From assembly GCF_003003005.1 (NCBI RefSeq), contig NZ_PVTR01000002.1:124001-188000 (forward strand): DNA of 64,000 nt, in the 5' to 3' direction. The notes under the pieces are model-generated. The model was not told where the DNA came from and did no database searches. It worked only from the letters and a program-made list of their open reading frames with translations. Positions 8,250-16,702 of the stretch are shown piece after piece; position 1 is the first letter of the stretch, and each line of letters starts with the position of its first letter. The stretch comes from Mongoliibacter ruber (GTDB taxonomy: Bacteria > Bacteroidota > Bacteroidia > Cytophagales > Cyclobacteriaceae). A program made the position numbers and the translations under genes.

Positions 8250-9475
8250 TCCGATCAAATATCCCCTTATTCTTCGTCTTGTTGGCCTACACAATGCTGT
8301 TTACTGCCTGTACTTCCAACTCAACCATCGAGCAGACCAATCAGGCACTCGAGTTTACATTTGAAAGCCCAAATGCTCATATAGAAGAACCCTTTTTAAC
8401 TGTAAATTCAAATGGGCAAGTTTTGCTTTCCTGGATAGAGAAAAGGGAAGATCTGAATCAATTGAAATTTGCAAAGTGGGATGGTAAAACTTGGAGCGAA
8501 GAGAAACTCATTGCCTCTGGAGAAGATTGGTTTGTCAATTGGGCCGATTATCCTCAGATCGCAAGTTTTGTAGATGGAAGCTTGATGGCTGTTTTTTTAC
8601 AAAAAAGTGGCCCAGGAACTTTCGCCTATGACGTGATGACGACTTTTTCAGTAGACGGTGAAGACTGGAGTCAACCAAAAGTCTTACATGATGATGGTAC
8701 CCAGACAGAACACGGCTTTGTTTCGATGAAGCCTTGGGGAGAAAACATGTTGGTCTCATGGCTGGATGGCAGAAATACCGCAGGTTTATCGCATGACCAC
8801 GGAGACCATGACCACAAGGGACAGATGACCCTAAGAGCGGCTGTTTTAGATAGTCAAGGAAATAAGATTGATGAATGGCAGCTCGATGATCGTGTTTGTG
8901 ACTGTTGTCAAACAGGAGTTGCCATTGCAAATGACAATCCTGTAATCGTATTTAGAGACCGATCTGAAACTGAAATAAGGGATATTGGAATGGTAAGGTG
9001 GGAAGATGGTAAATGGACCGAGACAGAACCAGTCTACATGGATCTTTGGGAGATTGCTGCCTGCCCTGTCAACGGTCCAAGAATTGCGACCAAAAACAAT
9101 AATTTAGCCATTGCCTGGTACACGGCAAAAGATGGAAACCCTGAGGTGAAATTGATTTTTTCGGAAAACAAGGGTCTTGATTTCAAAGATCCAGTAAAAG
9201 TAGACCTAGGAAAAACGCTCGGAAGAATAGGTTTGGAATTTATTGGTGATGAAAACCTTTTGGTCTCTTGGATGGAAAATAACAGAATCATGGCAAGGAC
9301 TGCAAACATGGACGGTAAGTTGGGCAAACCATTTGAAATTGCCAGCTCTTCAGAAAAAAGGTCAAGCGGATTTCCACAATTGGCATATGATGGCAATCAT
9401 TCATGGATGGCCTGGACAGATGATCAGACTGATCTCAAAAAAGTGAAAGTCAAAAGGTTTGCAGACATTGACTAG
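8246..9475 (+). CDS. Sialidase-like beta-propeller lipoprotein with conserved Cys motif
   Basis: A 409-residue predicted lipoprotein (lipobox LFTAC, Cys22). Repeated strands such as LLSWIEKRE, LVSWLDGR, IAWYTAKDG, LVSWME and WMAWTDD fit a sialidase-like propeller. Catalytic sialidase function is doubtful; no confident set of active-site residues was seen. Distinctive features are a His/Asp-rich loop (residues 183-190, HDHGDHDH), a CDCCQT cluster (Cys218, 220, 221), VFRDRSETEIRDI and a further Cys273 in ACPVNGPRI. The cysteines and histidines suggest metal or disulfide chemistry, which is an inference. It is coupled to the response regulator by an ATGA overlap. Its stop shares the CTAG tetranucleotide with the convergent neighbour. 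Confidence 0.75.
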   Translation: MIRSNIPLFFVLLAYTMLFTACTSNSTIEQTNQALEFTFESPNAHIEEPFLTVNSNGQVLLSWIEKREDLNQLKFAKWDGKTWSEEKLIASGEDWFVNWADYPQIASFVDGSLMAVFLQKSGPGTFAYDVMTTFSVDGEDWSQPKVLHDDGTQTEHGFVSMKPWGENMLVSWLDGRNTAGLSHDHGDHDHKGQMTLRAAVLDSQGNKIDEWQLDDRVCDCCQTGVAIANDNPVIVFRDRSETEIRDIGMVRWEDGKWTETEPVYMDLWEIAACPVNGPRIATKNNNLAIAWYTAKDGNPEVKLIFSENKGLDFKDPVKVDLGKTLGRIGLEFIGDENLLVSWMENNRIMARTANMDGKLGKPFEIASSSEKRSSGFPQLAYDGNHSWMAWTDDQTDLKKVKVKRFADID

Positions 9476-10302
9476 TCCGCTGATTCATTTACATGCGATT
9501 GCAATAAGAGGGTGATCTTCTGTTTCAGTTCTATAATCCTTTCAGAAGGGTACAAAAATTCTGCCTTGAGCAATTGTGTGTAAGTCCCGGTATAGTCTTC
9601 CTCGAAAAACTTCTTGATAGCATCATTGTAATACTGCAATCCTGCCAATTCCCGAAGACCAATCACGGTATGGAAACTTTCGGTGAATCCGTTTTCTTCG
9701 GTTTTCCCAAGATAGTTAGGAATAGAGCCAGCCCCTTGATTCCTACGAATGAACTTTTGTTCGAATGCACTGACCTCATTTTCCCCAAATATCAATCCGC
9801 CGGTGGGAAAGGTGCTTTCTAACAAAAAATGATCTTCATCAAGATTTCCCTTTATGTACACATGCGCATCTGTTTCAATAATCTGGTATTCAATCTGAAA
9901 TTCATCCAAAAGCAAGGCGTACAACCCCGACCCTGTAACACAATCATATATGCCTTCCTGTAGTGTTTTGGAAAAATAAGCATGTTCTTCGTATCTGGTC
10001 AATATCAACTGATGGGCAGAAAAGTAGATCTCCTCCAAAAGCCTTCTTTTATCCGAGCTGCTAATCTTGGAAGCTCGCTTATGAAGCTTATTGACCAATT
10101 TTTCAAATATAGGGGACTCTAGACTCGCACCGGGATTGAGCGATTGCAATAAGAGAAAAGGTTCTTCTTGATACCTGGTAAGTAACAGTTCTTCTACCTC
10201 ATTTTCAAAGATACTGACTCCTTGTTCAACACGAGCTTCCTGTGCCAAAGCTGTGAAGCTGAGTGCCAAGAAAAATGTCAAAAACCTGAAAAACAAAGTC
10301 AT
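9472..10302 (-). CDS. Exported protein with transglutaminase-like (papain-fold) core
   Basis: A 276-residue protein with a signal peptide (cleavage near TALAQ). I do not recognise a named family. The middle part looks like a transglutaminase/papain-type core: Cys121 in GIYDCVTGSGLYALLL, His147 in TDAHVYIKG and an acidic residue (Asp157 or Glu162) in DEDHFLLEST. That order and spacing fit a Cys-His-Asp/Glu triad. The flanking regions are helical and charged. It is transcribed toward the sialidase-like lipoprotein gene, and the two stop codons overlap in CTAG. Peptidase, transferase or a non-catalytic relative are all possible. The ATG at 10302 supplies the whole signal peptide. Confidence 0.65.
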   Translation of the reverse strand: MTLFFRFLTFFLALSFTALAQEARVEQGVSIFENEVEELLLTRYQEEPFLLLQSLNPGASLESPIFEKLVNKLHKRASKISSSDKRRLLEEIYFSAHQLILTRYEEHAYFSKTLQEGIYDCVTGSGLYALLLDEFQIEYQIIETDAHVYIKGNLDEDHFLLESTFPTGGLIFGENEVSAFEQKFIRRNQGAGSIPNYLGKTEENGFTESFHTVIGLRELAGLQYYNDAIKKFFEEDYTGTYTQLLKAEFLYPSERIIELKQKITLLLQSHVNESAD

Positions 10303-10398
10303 TACTCCTCAAATGTCAAATTGAAACTTAATTAAAGTTAACAATTAATTAACATTAGAGAAATAAATAAAGTTTTTGTTAACATTAAGTTAACATGA

Positions 10399-10872
10399 TT
10401 ACTGATGGTGGTAAGGTTCGTTGCGCAGGATGGTGAATGCACGATAAATTTGCTCGATAAAGAAAACCCTTACCATTTGATGGGAAAAAGTCATTTTTGA
10501 CAGGGAAATCTTTCCATTTGCTCTTTGATAGACTGCATCAGAAAAACCATAAGGCCCACCGATCACAAAAATCAAGTTTTTCAATCCTGCATTCATCTTT
10601 TTTTGGAGATAAACAGAAAAACCCATCGAAGAAAACTGTTTTCCGTTTTCGTCCAACAAAATCAGCTCATCAGAAGTCTGGACTTTTTTTAAAATCAACT
10701 CACCTTCCTTTTCCTTTTGGGTTTTCTCATCTAGATTTTTAGTGTTTTTTAGGTCAGGCAAGATTTCCAAAGAAAACTTCACATAGAAGCCAAGCCTTTT
10801 GCTGTATTCATCAATGAGTACCTGGATAGACTGATGATCGGTTTTTCCTACTGCCAATAGTGTGATCTGCAT
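10399..10872 (-). CDS. rlmH: 23S rRNA pseudouridine-1915 N3-methyltransferase
   Basis: A 157-residue SPOUT-family methyltransferase that modifies pseudouridine 1915 in helix 69 of 23S rRNA, using S-adenosylmethionine. It has normal length and the knotted SAM-binding signature FVIGGPYGFSDAVYQRA followed by ISLSKMTFSHQMVRV and the conserved C-terminal end (FIEQIYRAFTILRNEPYHH). The N-terminus (MQITLLAVGKT) is standard. It is a cytoplasmic stand-alone gene, read leftward, with no sign of an operon with its neighbours. Confidence 0.97.
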   Translation of the reverse strand: MQITLLAVGKTDHQSIQVLIDEYSKRLGFYVKFSLEILPDLKNTKNLDEKTQKEKEGELILKKVQTSDELILLDENGKQFSSMGFSVYLQKKMNAGLKNLIFVIGGPYGFSDAVYQRANGKISLSKMTFSHQMVRVFFIEQIYRAFTILRNEPYHHQ

Positions 10873-11106
10873 CAGACAAAATTAAATTCAATTGTTTCCA
10901 AAAAAAATCTGATTTGGTACGAAAATCAAATTTTTGTAAATAATCGATACATAAACATGAGATATACAATCCAAACGAATCATTTTTATAAATGAACTAC
11001 CTGTTTTTAGAGTTGAAAAATAATGTTGAATATTTTATAACTTTTTGATAAACAAAGGAATATGTTTTGGACTTATACTTACCTAAACAATAAACTATTA
11101 TAGATC

Positions 11107-11607
11107 ATGAAAAAACTATTCACCTTTGCATTGCTTGTAGCATTTTTCGCAACCAGTGCATTCACCGCAAACAAAAACGCTTCAATTTATGAAGAAAATG
11201 ACATTGTAGATGTAGCTGTAGCCACAGATTTTCTATCTACTCTAGTAGCTGCAGTACAAGCTGGAGATTTGGTAGACGTATTGAAAGGAGATGGTCCTTT
11301 CACAGTATTTGCTCCTACCAATGATGCTTTTGCTGCACTTCCTGCAGGAACTGTAGAAAACCTATTGAAGCCTGAGAACAAGGCACAATTGGTAGCTGTA
11401 CTAACCTATCATGTCGTACCTGGAAAAGTGTATTCTAAGGATTTGAAAGATGGAATGAAAGCTAAAACAGCTCAAGGATCTGAAGTAACAATTACATTGA
11501 AAGATGGAAAAGCTATGGTGAACAACGCCACAGTATCTGCTGCAGATATTGAAGCTTCAAATGGCGTAGTCCATGTGATCGACACTGTGATTTTACCTCC
11601 AATGTAA
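11107..11607 (+). CDS. Fasciclin-domain secreted protein
   Basis: A 166-residue protein with a signal peptide (TSAFTANK) and one fasciclin (FAS1) domain at about 37-165. It shows the FAS1 boxes: [46 protein letters not shown] and [19 protein letters not shown]1 proteins are extracellular or periplasmic adhesion and matrix proteins; the ligand is unknown. It is monocistronic, followed at once by a strong terminator. Codon use looks adapted for good expression (many GTA, GCT and GAA codons), but that is only an impression. Confidence 0.93.
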   Translation: MKKLFTFALLVAFFATSAFTANKNASIYEENDIVDVAVATDFLSTLVAAVQAGDLVDVLKGDGPFTVFAPTNDAFAALPAGTVENLLKPENKAQLVAVLTYHVVPGKVYSKDLKDGMKAKTAQGSEVTITLKDGKAMVNNATVSAADIEASNGVVHVIDTVILPPM

Positions 11608-11626
11608 TTAAAGAATAAAATTTACG

Positions 11627-11659
11627 AAGCCCTCAAATTAAATTTTGAGGGCTTTTTTT
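11627..11659 (+). terminator. Rho-independent terminator of the fasciclin gene
   Basis: An 11-bp perfect stem (AAGCCCTCAAA with TTTGAGGGCTT), a 6-base loop and a T run, 20 bp after the stop. Confidence 0.85.
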
Positions 11660-11850
11660 ATGTCACACATTGACAGGTTTATAGGGTTCATCACCCTAAG
11701 TGAAGTGAAAGTATGCCCCGATCCGATATCAGGATTCGGTGGATATCCAACCTTGATAGGAGGAGGTGCTTCAACTCCGCAAGCCTACCTACACGAGATA
11801 GGCTCCGTTCAGCATGATCCAATGTTAAAATCGCAGGACGACACCTAATT
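11660..11850. repeat. Mosaic intergenic repeat, shared with 40.2 kb
   Basis: Non-coding sequence whose segment 11762-11807 is, in reverse complement, nearly identical to 40210-40255 (a run of about 40 bases with about two differences up to GTTGAAG). Other words look like ends of dispersed repeats. The short frame across it (11645-11848) is not protein-like. Confidence 0.6.
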
Positions 11851-11860
11851 AATTAATATT

Positions 11861-11991
11861 TATATCCGTTTTCATACCAATAGAATTAACCTGTGATTTC
11901 GAACAAATATCAAATATCTACTAGTATCTCTTCGCCAAAAAACCCTCGTTTAATTGATTAGTTGCGTGATTGCGGACAATCATGTTATTTA
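11861..11991 (-). repeat. MITE-like dispersed element, copy A (shortest)
   Basis: The same family as copies at 20.6, 44.6 and 62.3 kb. In reverse complement it reads GATTGTCCGCAATCACG, then CAATTAAACGAGGGTTTTTT, TTCGAAATCACAGGTTAATT and ends in GTATGAAAACGGATATA. It lacks the modules of about 15 and 30 bp present in other copies. AATATT flanks it on both sides (11855-11860 and 11992-11997), a weak candidate duplication in AT-rich DNA. Confidence 0.7.
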
Positions 11992-12091
11992 AATATTCAA
12001 AATACAATTCCATTTAATTATTGAAATAAACCTTTTCTGATAAATTCTGAATTTGCATTTTTATCCAGGCAACATCAATTCTTTTTAAATA

Positions 12092-12961
12092 ATGAAAGGC
12101 TGGACCAATTATCACAATCATAGCTATTTTTGCGACGGTGTAGAACCCTTAGAAGAGCATGTCATTGCGGCAATTCAACAAGGTGTACTTCATTTGGGTT
12201 TTTCATCTCATTGTCCTTTACATTTTACCAACCCATGGTCAATGTCTAATCAGAGGATTCCCGAGTACGTCTTGGAAATCGACAGGCTGAAAGAAAAATA
12301 CCATCACAAAATCACTTTGTACAAAAGCCTTGAAGTGGATTATTTTCCAGATGGGAACTTTCACAATCAGTATTGGAAGCAAAATACAGGGCTTGATTAT
12401 ACCATAGGGTCAGTTCATTTTATTGATCAATTCGAAGATGGACAAGCTTGGGAAATTGACGGGACATTATCCGTTTTCAAAAAGGGCCTAGAAGAAATTT
12501 TTCACAATGATATCAAAGCCGCAATACTTCGCTATTTCGAAATCTTCCATCACATGCTTGATCAAGACTGCCCGGATATGATCGGACATTTGGATAAAAT
12601 AAAAATGCACAACAGCAAGGAACCATTCTTTGATGAAAATGCTGAATGGTACCAAAAATCTATAGACCAAGTCTTGGTTCATGCTGCAGAAAAAAATGTC
12701 ATCATTGAAGTAAATACTCGTGGTATCTATAAGAAAATCACAGCCGAACCATATCCCAGTATTTCAATTCTCCAAAAAATACAAGCACTCAAAATCCCCA
12801 TTTGTCTTAATTCTGACGCACACCATCCCAAAGAGGTCATCGCAGAATATGGGAATGTTTCAAGATTACTCAAAGAACTGGGCTTCGATCATTTGATGGT
12901 TTTCGACAATGGGGTTTGGTTGGATAGGAAGTTTGATCACACCGGGATTTTTTTTGATTAA
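12092..12961 (+). CDS. PHP-family histidinol-phosphatase-like protein
   Basis: A 289-residue PHP-domain phosphoesterase, closest to HisJ/HisK-type histidinol phosphatase, which releases phosphate from histidinol phosphate in histidine synthesis. Metal-binding motifs are visible: HNHSYFCDG (HxHxxxxDG), GFSSHCP, GSVHF, MIGHLDKI, EVNTRG and NSDAHHP. Length and motif order fit the family. No other his genes are nearby, so the substrate is inferred from family only. It stands alone between a repeat element and recG. The ATG at 12092 gives the standard N-terminus (MKGWTNYHNHS). Confidence 0.85.
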   Translation: MKGWTNYHNHSYFCDGVEPLEEHVIAAIQQGVLHLGFSSHCPLHFTNPWSMSNQRIPEYVLEIDRLKEKYHHKITLYKSLEVDYFPDGNFHNQYWKQNTGLDYTIGSVHFIDQFEDGQAWEIDGTLSVFKKGLEEIFHNDIKAAILRYFEIFHHMLDQDCPDMIGHLDKIKMHNSKEPFFDENAEWYQKSIDQVLVHAAEKNVIIEVNTRGIYKKITAEPYPSISILQKIQALKIPICLNSDAHHPKEVIAEYGNVSRLLKELGFDHLMVFDNGVWLDRKFDHTGIFFD

Positions 12962-13124
12962 AATCTTTGAAGGACTTAAGAACTCAAAAGCTGTTAAGAA
13001 TCGTAAAGACCAATTTGGAACAAGATACACTGTGAATATCAAAATTCGTATATTTGGAAAAGAAGTGATTTATTACTTTTACATTATACCTTGGTACCTT
13101 CCTCTAAACAGATCAATATAGCTC

Positions 13125-15218
13125 TTGTCCTCTTTTTTCGATACCAAAATTGAATTCCTCCGCGGCATGGGCCCGCAAAAAGCCGCTTTGGTTAACAAAG
13201 AGCTGAATATTTTCACCTATGGGGAATTGCTCCAACATTACCCCTTCCGTTATGAAGACAGGACAAAGTTTTTTAAAATCCGTGAAATCAGCGAAGATGT
13301 AGAAAACGTACAGCTCATTGCCAAAATCCGAAAAGTGGAATCCATTGGAGAAGGTAGGAAAAAGAGGCTCGTAGCCCATATTTTTGATGAAACTGGGGAA
13401 ATGGAACTGACTTGGTTTAAAGGTGCACAATGGGTGGTCAAAAAACTTGTACCCGGAGTTCCTTTTGTGTTTTTCGGCAAACCCAACCGCTATGGGCGAA
13501 AAATCAGCATAGCCCACCCTGAAATGGAGCCCCTAAGTCAGGTACAGGAAGAGAAAAGTTTTTTTCAGCCTGTATATTCCACAACAGAAAAACTACGCGC
13601 CCGATACCTGGACTCAAAGGGAATATCCAAGATCATGGAGGGTCTTGTGCAGGTTTCGATGCCTCAGATCCAAGAAACGCTTACTTGGGATATCCTTCAG
13701 CGCTTCAACCTGATGGGAAAAAAGGATGCCATCAGGCAAATTCACTTCCCCGAAAATCCAGAACTGTTGAAAAGGGCTAGATTCAGGTTGAAGTTTGAAG
13801 AATTCTTTTATGTACAACTGAGGCTCTTAAAGCTCAAGCTCACCCGTACAGAAAAATCCAAAGGTCAAGTATTGAATCAGACCGAACTGCTGACCAAGTT
13901 TTATAAAGAACATATTCCATTTGAACTGACTGAAGCTCAAAAAAGAGTGGTGAGGGAATCTTATGCGGACATGAAATCAGGCAAGCAGATGAACCGTCTG
14001 ATCCAGGGAGATGTCGGCAGCGGCAAAACCATGGTGGCTTTTATTTGTATCCTGATTGCCATCAGTTCAGGGGCACAAGCCTGCCTGATGGCACCAACTG
14101 AAATCCTCGCCAACCAACACTATGAAGGATTGAAAGAATACGCCGACCTCATGGGCTTAAACATCGCCTTGCTGACCGGTTCAACAAAAAAATCTGCCCG
14201 CAAAATCATACATGAAATGTTGCTCTCAGGTGACCTCCACATCATCATTGGGACTCATGCATTGCTTGAAGATATCGTTCAGTTCAAAAACCTCGGATTG
14301 GCAATTGTAGACGAACAACACCGATTTGGAGTCGCTCAAAGGGCTAAATTATGGGGGAAAAACGAAACATTTTTTCCCCATATCCTGGTCATGACGGCAA
14401 CTCCCATTCCAAGGACACTTGCCATGACTTTGTACGGGGATCTTGACATTTCAGTCATTGATGAGTTGCCCGCTGGAAGAAAACCAATTCAGACTGTACA
14501 CCGCTATGACAAGGACAGGCTGAAAGTATTCGGCTTTATCCGCAAACAGGTATTGGAAGGTCGGCAGGTGTATATAGTTTATCCATTAATAGAAGAATCG
14601 GACAAAATGGACTTGAAAAGTCTGATGGATGGATACGAAAGTATTTGCAGGGCTTTCCCGGAATTTCCAGTGAGCATTGTCCACGGGGATATGAAAGCAG
14701 CGGACAAGGATTTTGAAATGCAGCGCTTTGTAAAAGGAGAGACAAAGATCATGGTAGCGACCACTGTGATAGAAGTAGGTGTCAATGTACCAAATGCATC
14801 CGTAATGATTGTGGAAAATGCAGAGCGTTTTGGTCTGTCCCAACTGCATCAACTCAGGGGAAGGGTAGGTAGGGGCGCAGACCAGTCTTACTGTATTTTG
14901 ATGAGCAAGTACGAACTTTCAAAGGACAGCCGAGTCCGGTTGGACACCATGGTGCGTACCAATAATGGCTTTGAAATCGCAGACGTTGACCTAAAGCTCC
15001 GTGGACCCGGTGACTTGATGGGGACGCAACAAAGTGGCATCGCAGACCTGATGATTGCGGATCTGAGCAAGGATGCATCGATTCTGACCTTGGCCAGAGA
15101 CGCAGCAGAGCTTCTTCTTCAGAATGATCCAGACTTAAGCGCCCCAGAAAACTCGATGGTCCTCCGCCAAATCAAATCCCACAAAAAACACCAGATGAAC
15201 TGGAGTAGGATTTCTTGA
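13125..15218 (+). CDS. recG: ATP-dependent DNA helicase RecG (TTG start)
   Basis: A 697-residue branch-migration helicase that remodels stalled forks and Holliday junctions. The N-terminal wedge (OB-fold) domain is followed by helicase motifs: GDVGSGKT (Walker A), MAPTEILA, GTHALLED, VDEQHRFGV (the DEQH box), TATPIPRT, VIEVGVNVPNA and QLRGRVGRG. The start is decided by sequence: an in-frame TAG lies at 13119-13121, only CTC separates it from the TTG at 13125, and the family's usual N-terminus (SSFFDTKIEFLRGMGPQ) begins right there. So TTG is very probably the start codon. The 3' end runs directly into the 160-bp repeat array, 2 bp after the stop. Confidence 0.96.
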   Translation: MSSFFDTKIEFLRGMGPQKAALVNKELNIFTYGELLQHYPFRYEDRTKFFKIREISEDVENVQLIAKIRKVESIGEGRKKRLVAHIFDETGEMELTWFKGAQWVVKKLVPGVPFVFFGKPNRYGRKISIAHPEMEPLSQVQEEKSFFQPVYSTTEKLRARYLDSKGISKIMEGLVQVSMPQIQETLTWDILQRFNLMGKKDAIRQIHFPENPELLKRARFRLKFEEFFYVQLRLLKLKLTRTEKSKGQVLNQTELLTKFYKEHIPFELTEAQKRVVRESYADMKSGKQMNRLIQGDVGSGKTMVAFICILIAISSGAQACLMAPTEILANQHYEGLKEYADLMGLNIALLTGSTKKSARKIIHEMLLSGDLHIIIGTHALLEDIVQFKNLGLAIVDEQHRFGVAQRAKLWGKNETFFPHILVMTATPIPRTLAMTLYGDLDISVIDELPAGRKPIQTVHRYDKDRLKVFGFIRKQVLEGRQVYIVYPLIEESDKMDLKSLMDGYESICRAFPEFPVSIVHGDMKAADKDFEMQRFVKGETKIMVATTVIEVGVNVPNASVMIVENAERFGLSQLHQLRGRVGRGADQSYCILMSKYELSKDSRVRLDTMVRTNNGFEIADVDLKLRGPGDLMGTQQSGIADLMIADLSKDASILTLARDAAELLLQNDPDLSAPENSMVLRQIKSHKKHQMNWSRIS

Positions 15219-15220
15219 TA

Positions 15221-16440
15221 TTTTTTCTCCCGCTGAATCCGCTGATAGACGCAGATGAAATTCCATACTAACAGACTTTAAGGCTCGGATCTTTTCTTTC
15301 AATAAGATATAAAAGATAAGAATTAGAAATAAAATCAGGTACCGGAGGTTCTGCGAAATTCTGCGTATTCTGCGGGACAATTTTTCCTCCCACTGAATCC
15401 GCTGATAGACGCAGATAAATTTTACAAACCATTCACCTTCCTAAAGATTCCATCTGAAATATTTTCGACATTAAAATTAACCAAGATTCCAAGTTTTAAT
15501 CCGCTAAGCTTTAGATAGGAAATCAGTTGTTTATGGTGAATTGGCATCAATTCACTTACTGATTTAATTTCCACTATTACTTTGTCATTTACCAAAAGAT
15601 CTAATCTAAAAACCCCAAGTTCAGTTGCTCTATAATAAAAGGGCAAAGAAACTTGCTTTTCACATTTTAGCCCCTTTTCTCTCAGCTCAAATTCTAATGC
15701 CAATTCATAAATTGATTCTAAAAACCCTGGACCAAGATTCTTGTAGACATTAAAAATAGCTCCTCTAATTAAATAAGATATTTCATTCTCGTCCATCATA
15801 AAAATCCTTGAAATTAAAAACTTGAAAGCTGACTTCTAATTTAGCAACCAATTAGTCAAATGAATACTAAAGGCTTAAAAATCTTCTATATTCTATGAAT
15901 TCACGGGAATATACTACTCCCGCTGAATCCGCTGATAGACGCAGATGAAAACCCAAACTAACAGACTTTAAAGCTCGGATCTTTTCTTTCAATAAGATAT
16001 AAAAGATAAGAAATAGAAATAAAATCAGGTACCGAAGGTTCTGCGAAACTCTGCGTATTCTAAGGATCCGTTTTTCCTCCCGCTGAATCCGCTGATAGAC
16101 GCAGATGAAAACCCAAACTAACAGACTTTAAGGCTCGGATCTTTTCTTTCAATAAGATATAAAAGATAAGAAATAGAAATAAAATCAGGTACAAGAGGTT
16201 CTGCGAAATTCTGCGTATTCTGCGGGACAATTTTTCCTCCCGCTGAATCCACTGATAAACGCAGATGAAAACCCAAACTAACAGACTTTAAGGCTCGGAT
16301 CTTTTCTTTCAATAAGATATAAAAGATAAGAAATAGAAATAAATCAGGCACCGGAGGTTCAGCGAAATTCTGCGTATTCTGCGGGACAATTTTTCCTCCC
16401 GCTGAATCCGCTGATAGACGCAGATGAAAACCCAAACTAA
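15221..16440. repeat. 160-bp tandem repeat array with an embedded GxxExxY gene
   Basis: Units: U1 15221-15380, U2 15381-15420 (only the first 40 bp, then the GxxExxY segment to 15910), U3 15911-16070, U4 16071-16230, U5 16231-16389 and a partial U6 16390-16440. Each unit has an R1 end (CCGCTGAATCCGCTGATAG then ACGCAGAT), an AT-rich middle and an R2 end with three TTCTGCG words. ACGCAGA in R1 and TCTGCGT in R2 are inverted repeats. Full units differ at only a handful of positions by eye. Confidence 0.92.
15422..15799 (-). CDS. GxxExxY family protein (PD-(D/E)xK-like fold)
   Basis: A 125-residue protein with the family-defining GFLESIY (G25, E28, Y31) and a nuclease-like core: Asp67 in FRLDLLV, Glu77-x-Lys79 in VIVEIKSV and Gln91 in HHKQLISYLK. 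These resemble the PD-(D/E)xK catalytic set, though no activity is established for the family as far as I know. The gene is read leftward inside the tandem array: the DNA to its left is the first 40 bp of a repeat unit, and 15890-15911 to its right looks like a degraded unit end. It reads as cargo of the repeat. Length is normal and the frame is intact. Confidence 0.9.
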   Translation of the reverse strand: MMDENEISYLIRGAIFNVYKNLGPGFLESIYELALEFELREKGLKCEKQVSLPFYYRATELGVFRLDLLVNDKVIVEIKSVSELMPIHHKQLISYLKLSGLKLGILVNFNVENISDGIFRKVNGL

Positions 16441-16702
16441 ACGTTAAATTCTGACTGAGACATTTAACTCTAAGTACACAGAATCTCGTATCTCGCTTCT
16501 CGGCTCTTTTTCTTGTCATATTTTTTTCATCCCTCCTCCTTCATCCTTGCTCTCCTCTCGCTTATCTAAACAAGAATCTTGGAGGTTAAAAAACCCCGAT
16601 ATTCTTATCGGGGCTCAAAGGTCAACATCAACCCATCTTAATTCTTGCTTCTTGTCTCTAACCCCTCGTTTCTCGCTTCTCGTCTCTCATCTCTCGCTTC
16701 TC
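16441..16702 (-). repeat. Purine-rich degenerate repeats after the Gfo oxidoreductase stop
   Basis: Read leftward from the stop at 16703, the DNA becomes a string of GAGAAGCGAGAGATGAGAGA-type words, then a terminator hairpin, then AAGGATGAAGGAGGAGGGAT and GAGAAGCGAGATACGAGA. Similar runs follow the stops at 21944, 39985 and 42007. Confidence 0.65.
16588..16613 (-). terminator. Rho-independent terminator downstream of the Gfo gene
   Basis: Read leftward: CCCCGATA, loop AGAA, TATCGGGG, then TTTTTT. An 8-bp GC-rich stem about 90 bp after the stop at 16703. Confidence 0.8.

Noticed and set aside
8246-9475. True sialidase
   Set aside because: Propeller-like strands are present, but no convincing catalytic arginine/tyrosine set was seen, and the Cys/His motifs point to another role.
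11645-11848. Small gene after the fasciclin terminator
   Set aside because: The frame starts within the terminator hairpin and runs through mosaic repeat DNA, part of which recurs in the other orientation at 40.2 kb.
15221-16440. CRISPR array
   Set aside because: Units are 160 bp, adjacent, and alike along their whole length; there are no short repeats separated by unique spacers and no cas genes.
16118-16519. Open reading frame of 133 codons on the minus strand across the tandem array
   Set aside because: It repeats with the 160-bp units and has no protein-like features apart from the repetition; it is an accident of a repeat whose length keeps an open frame for a while.
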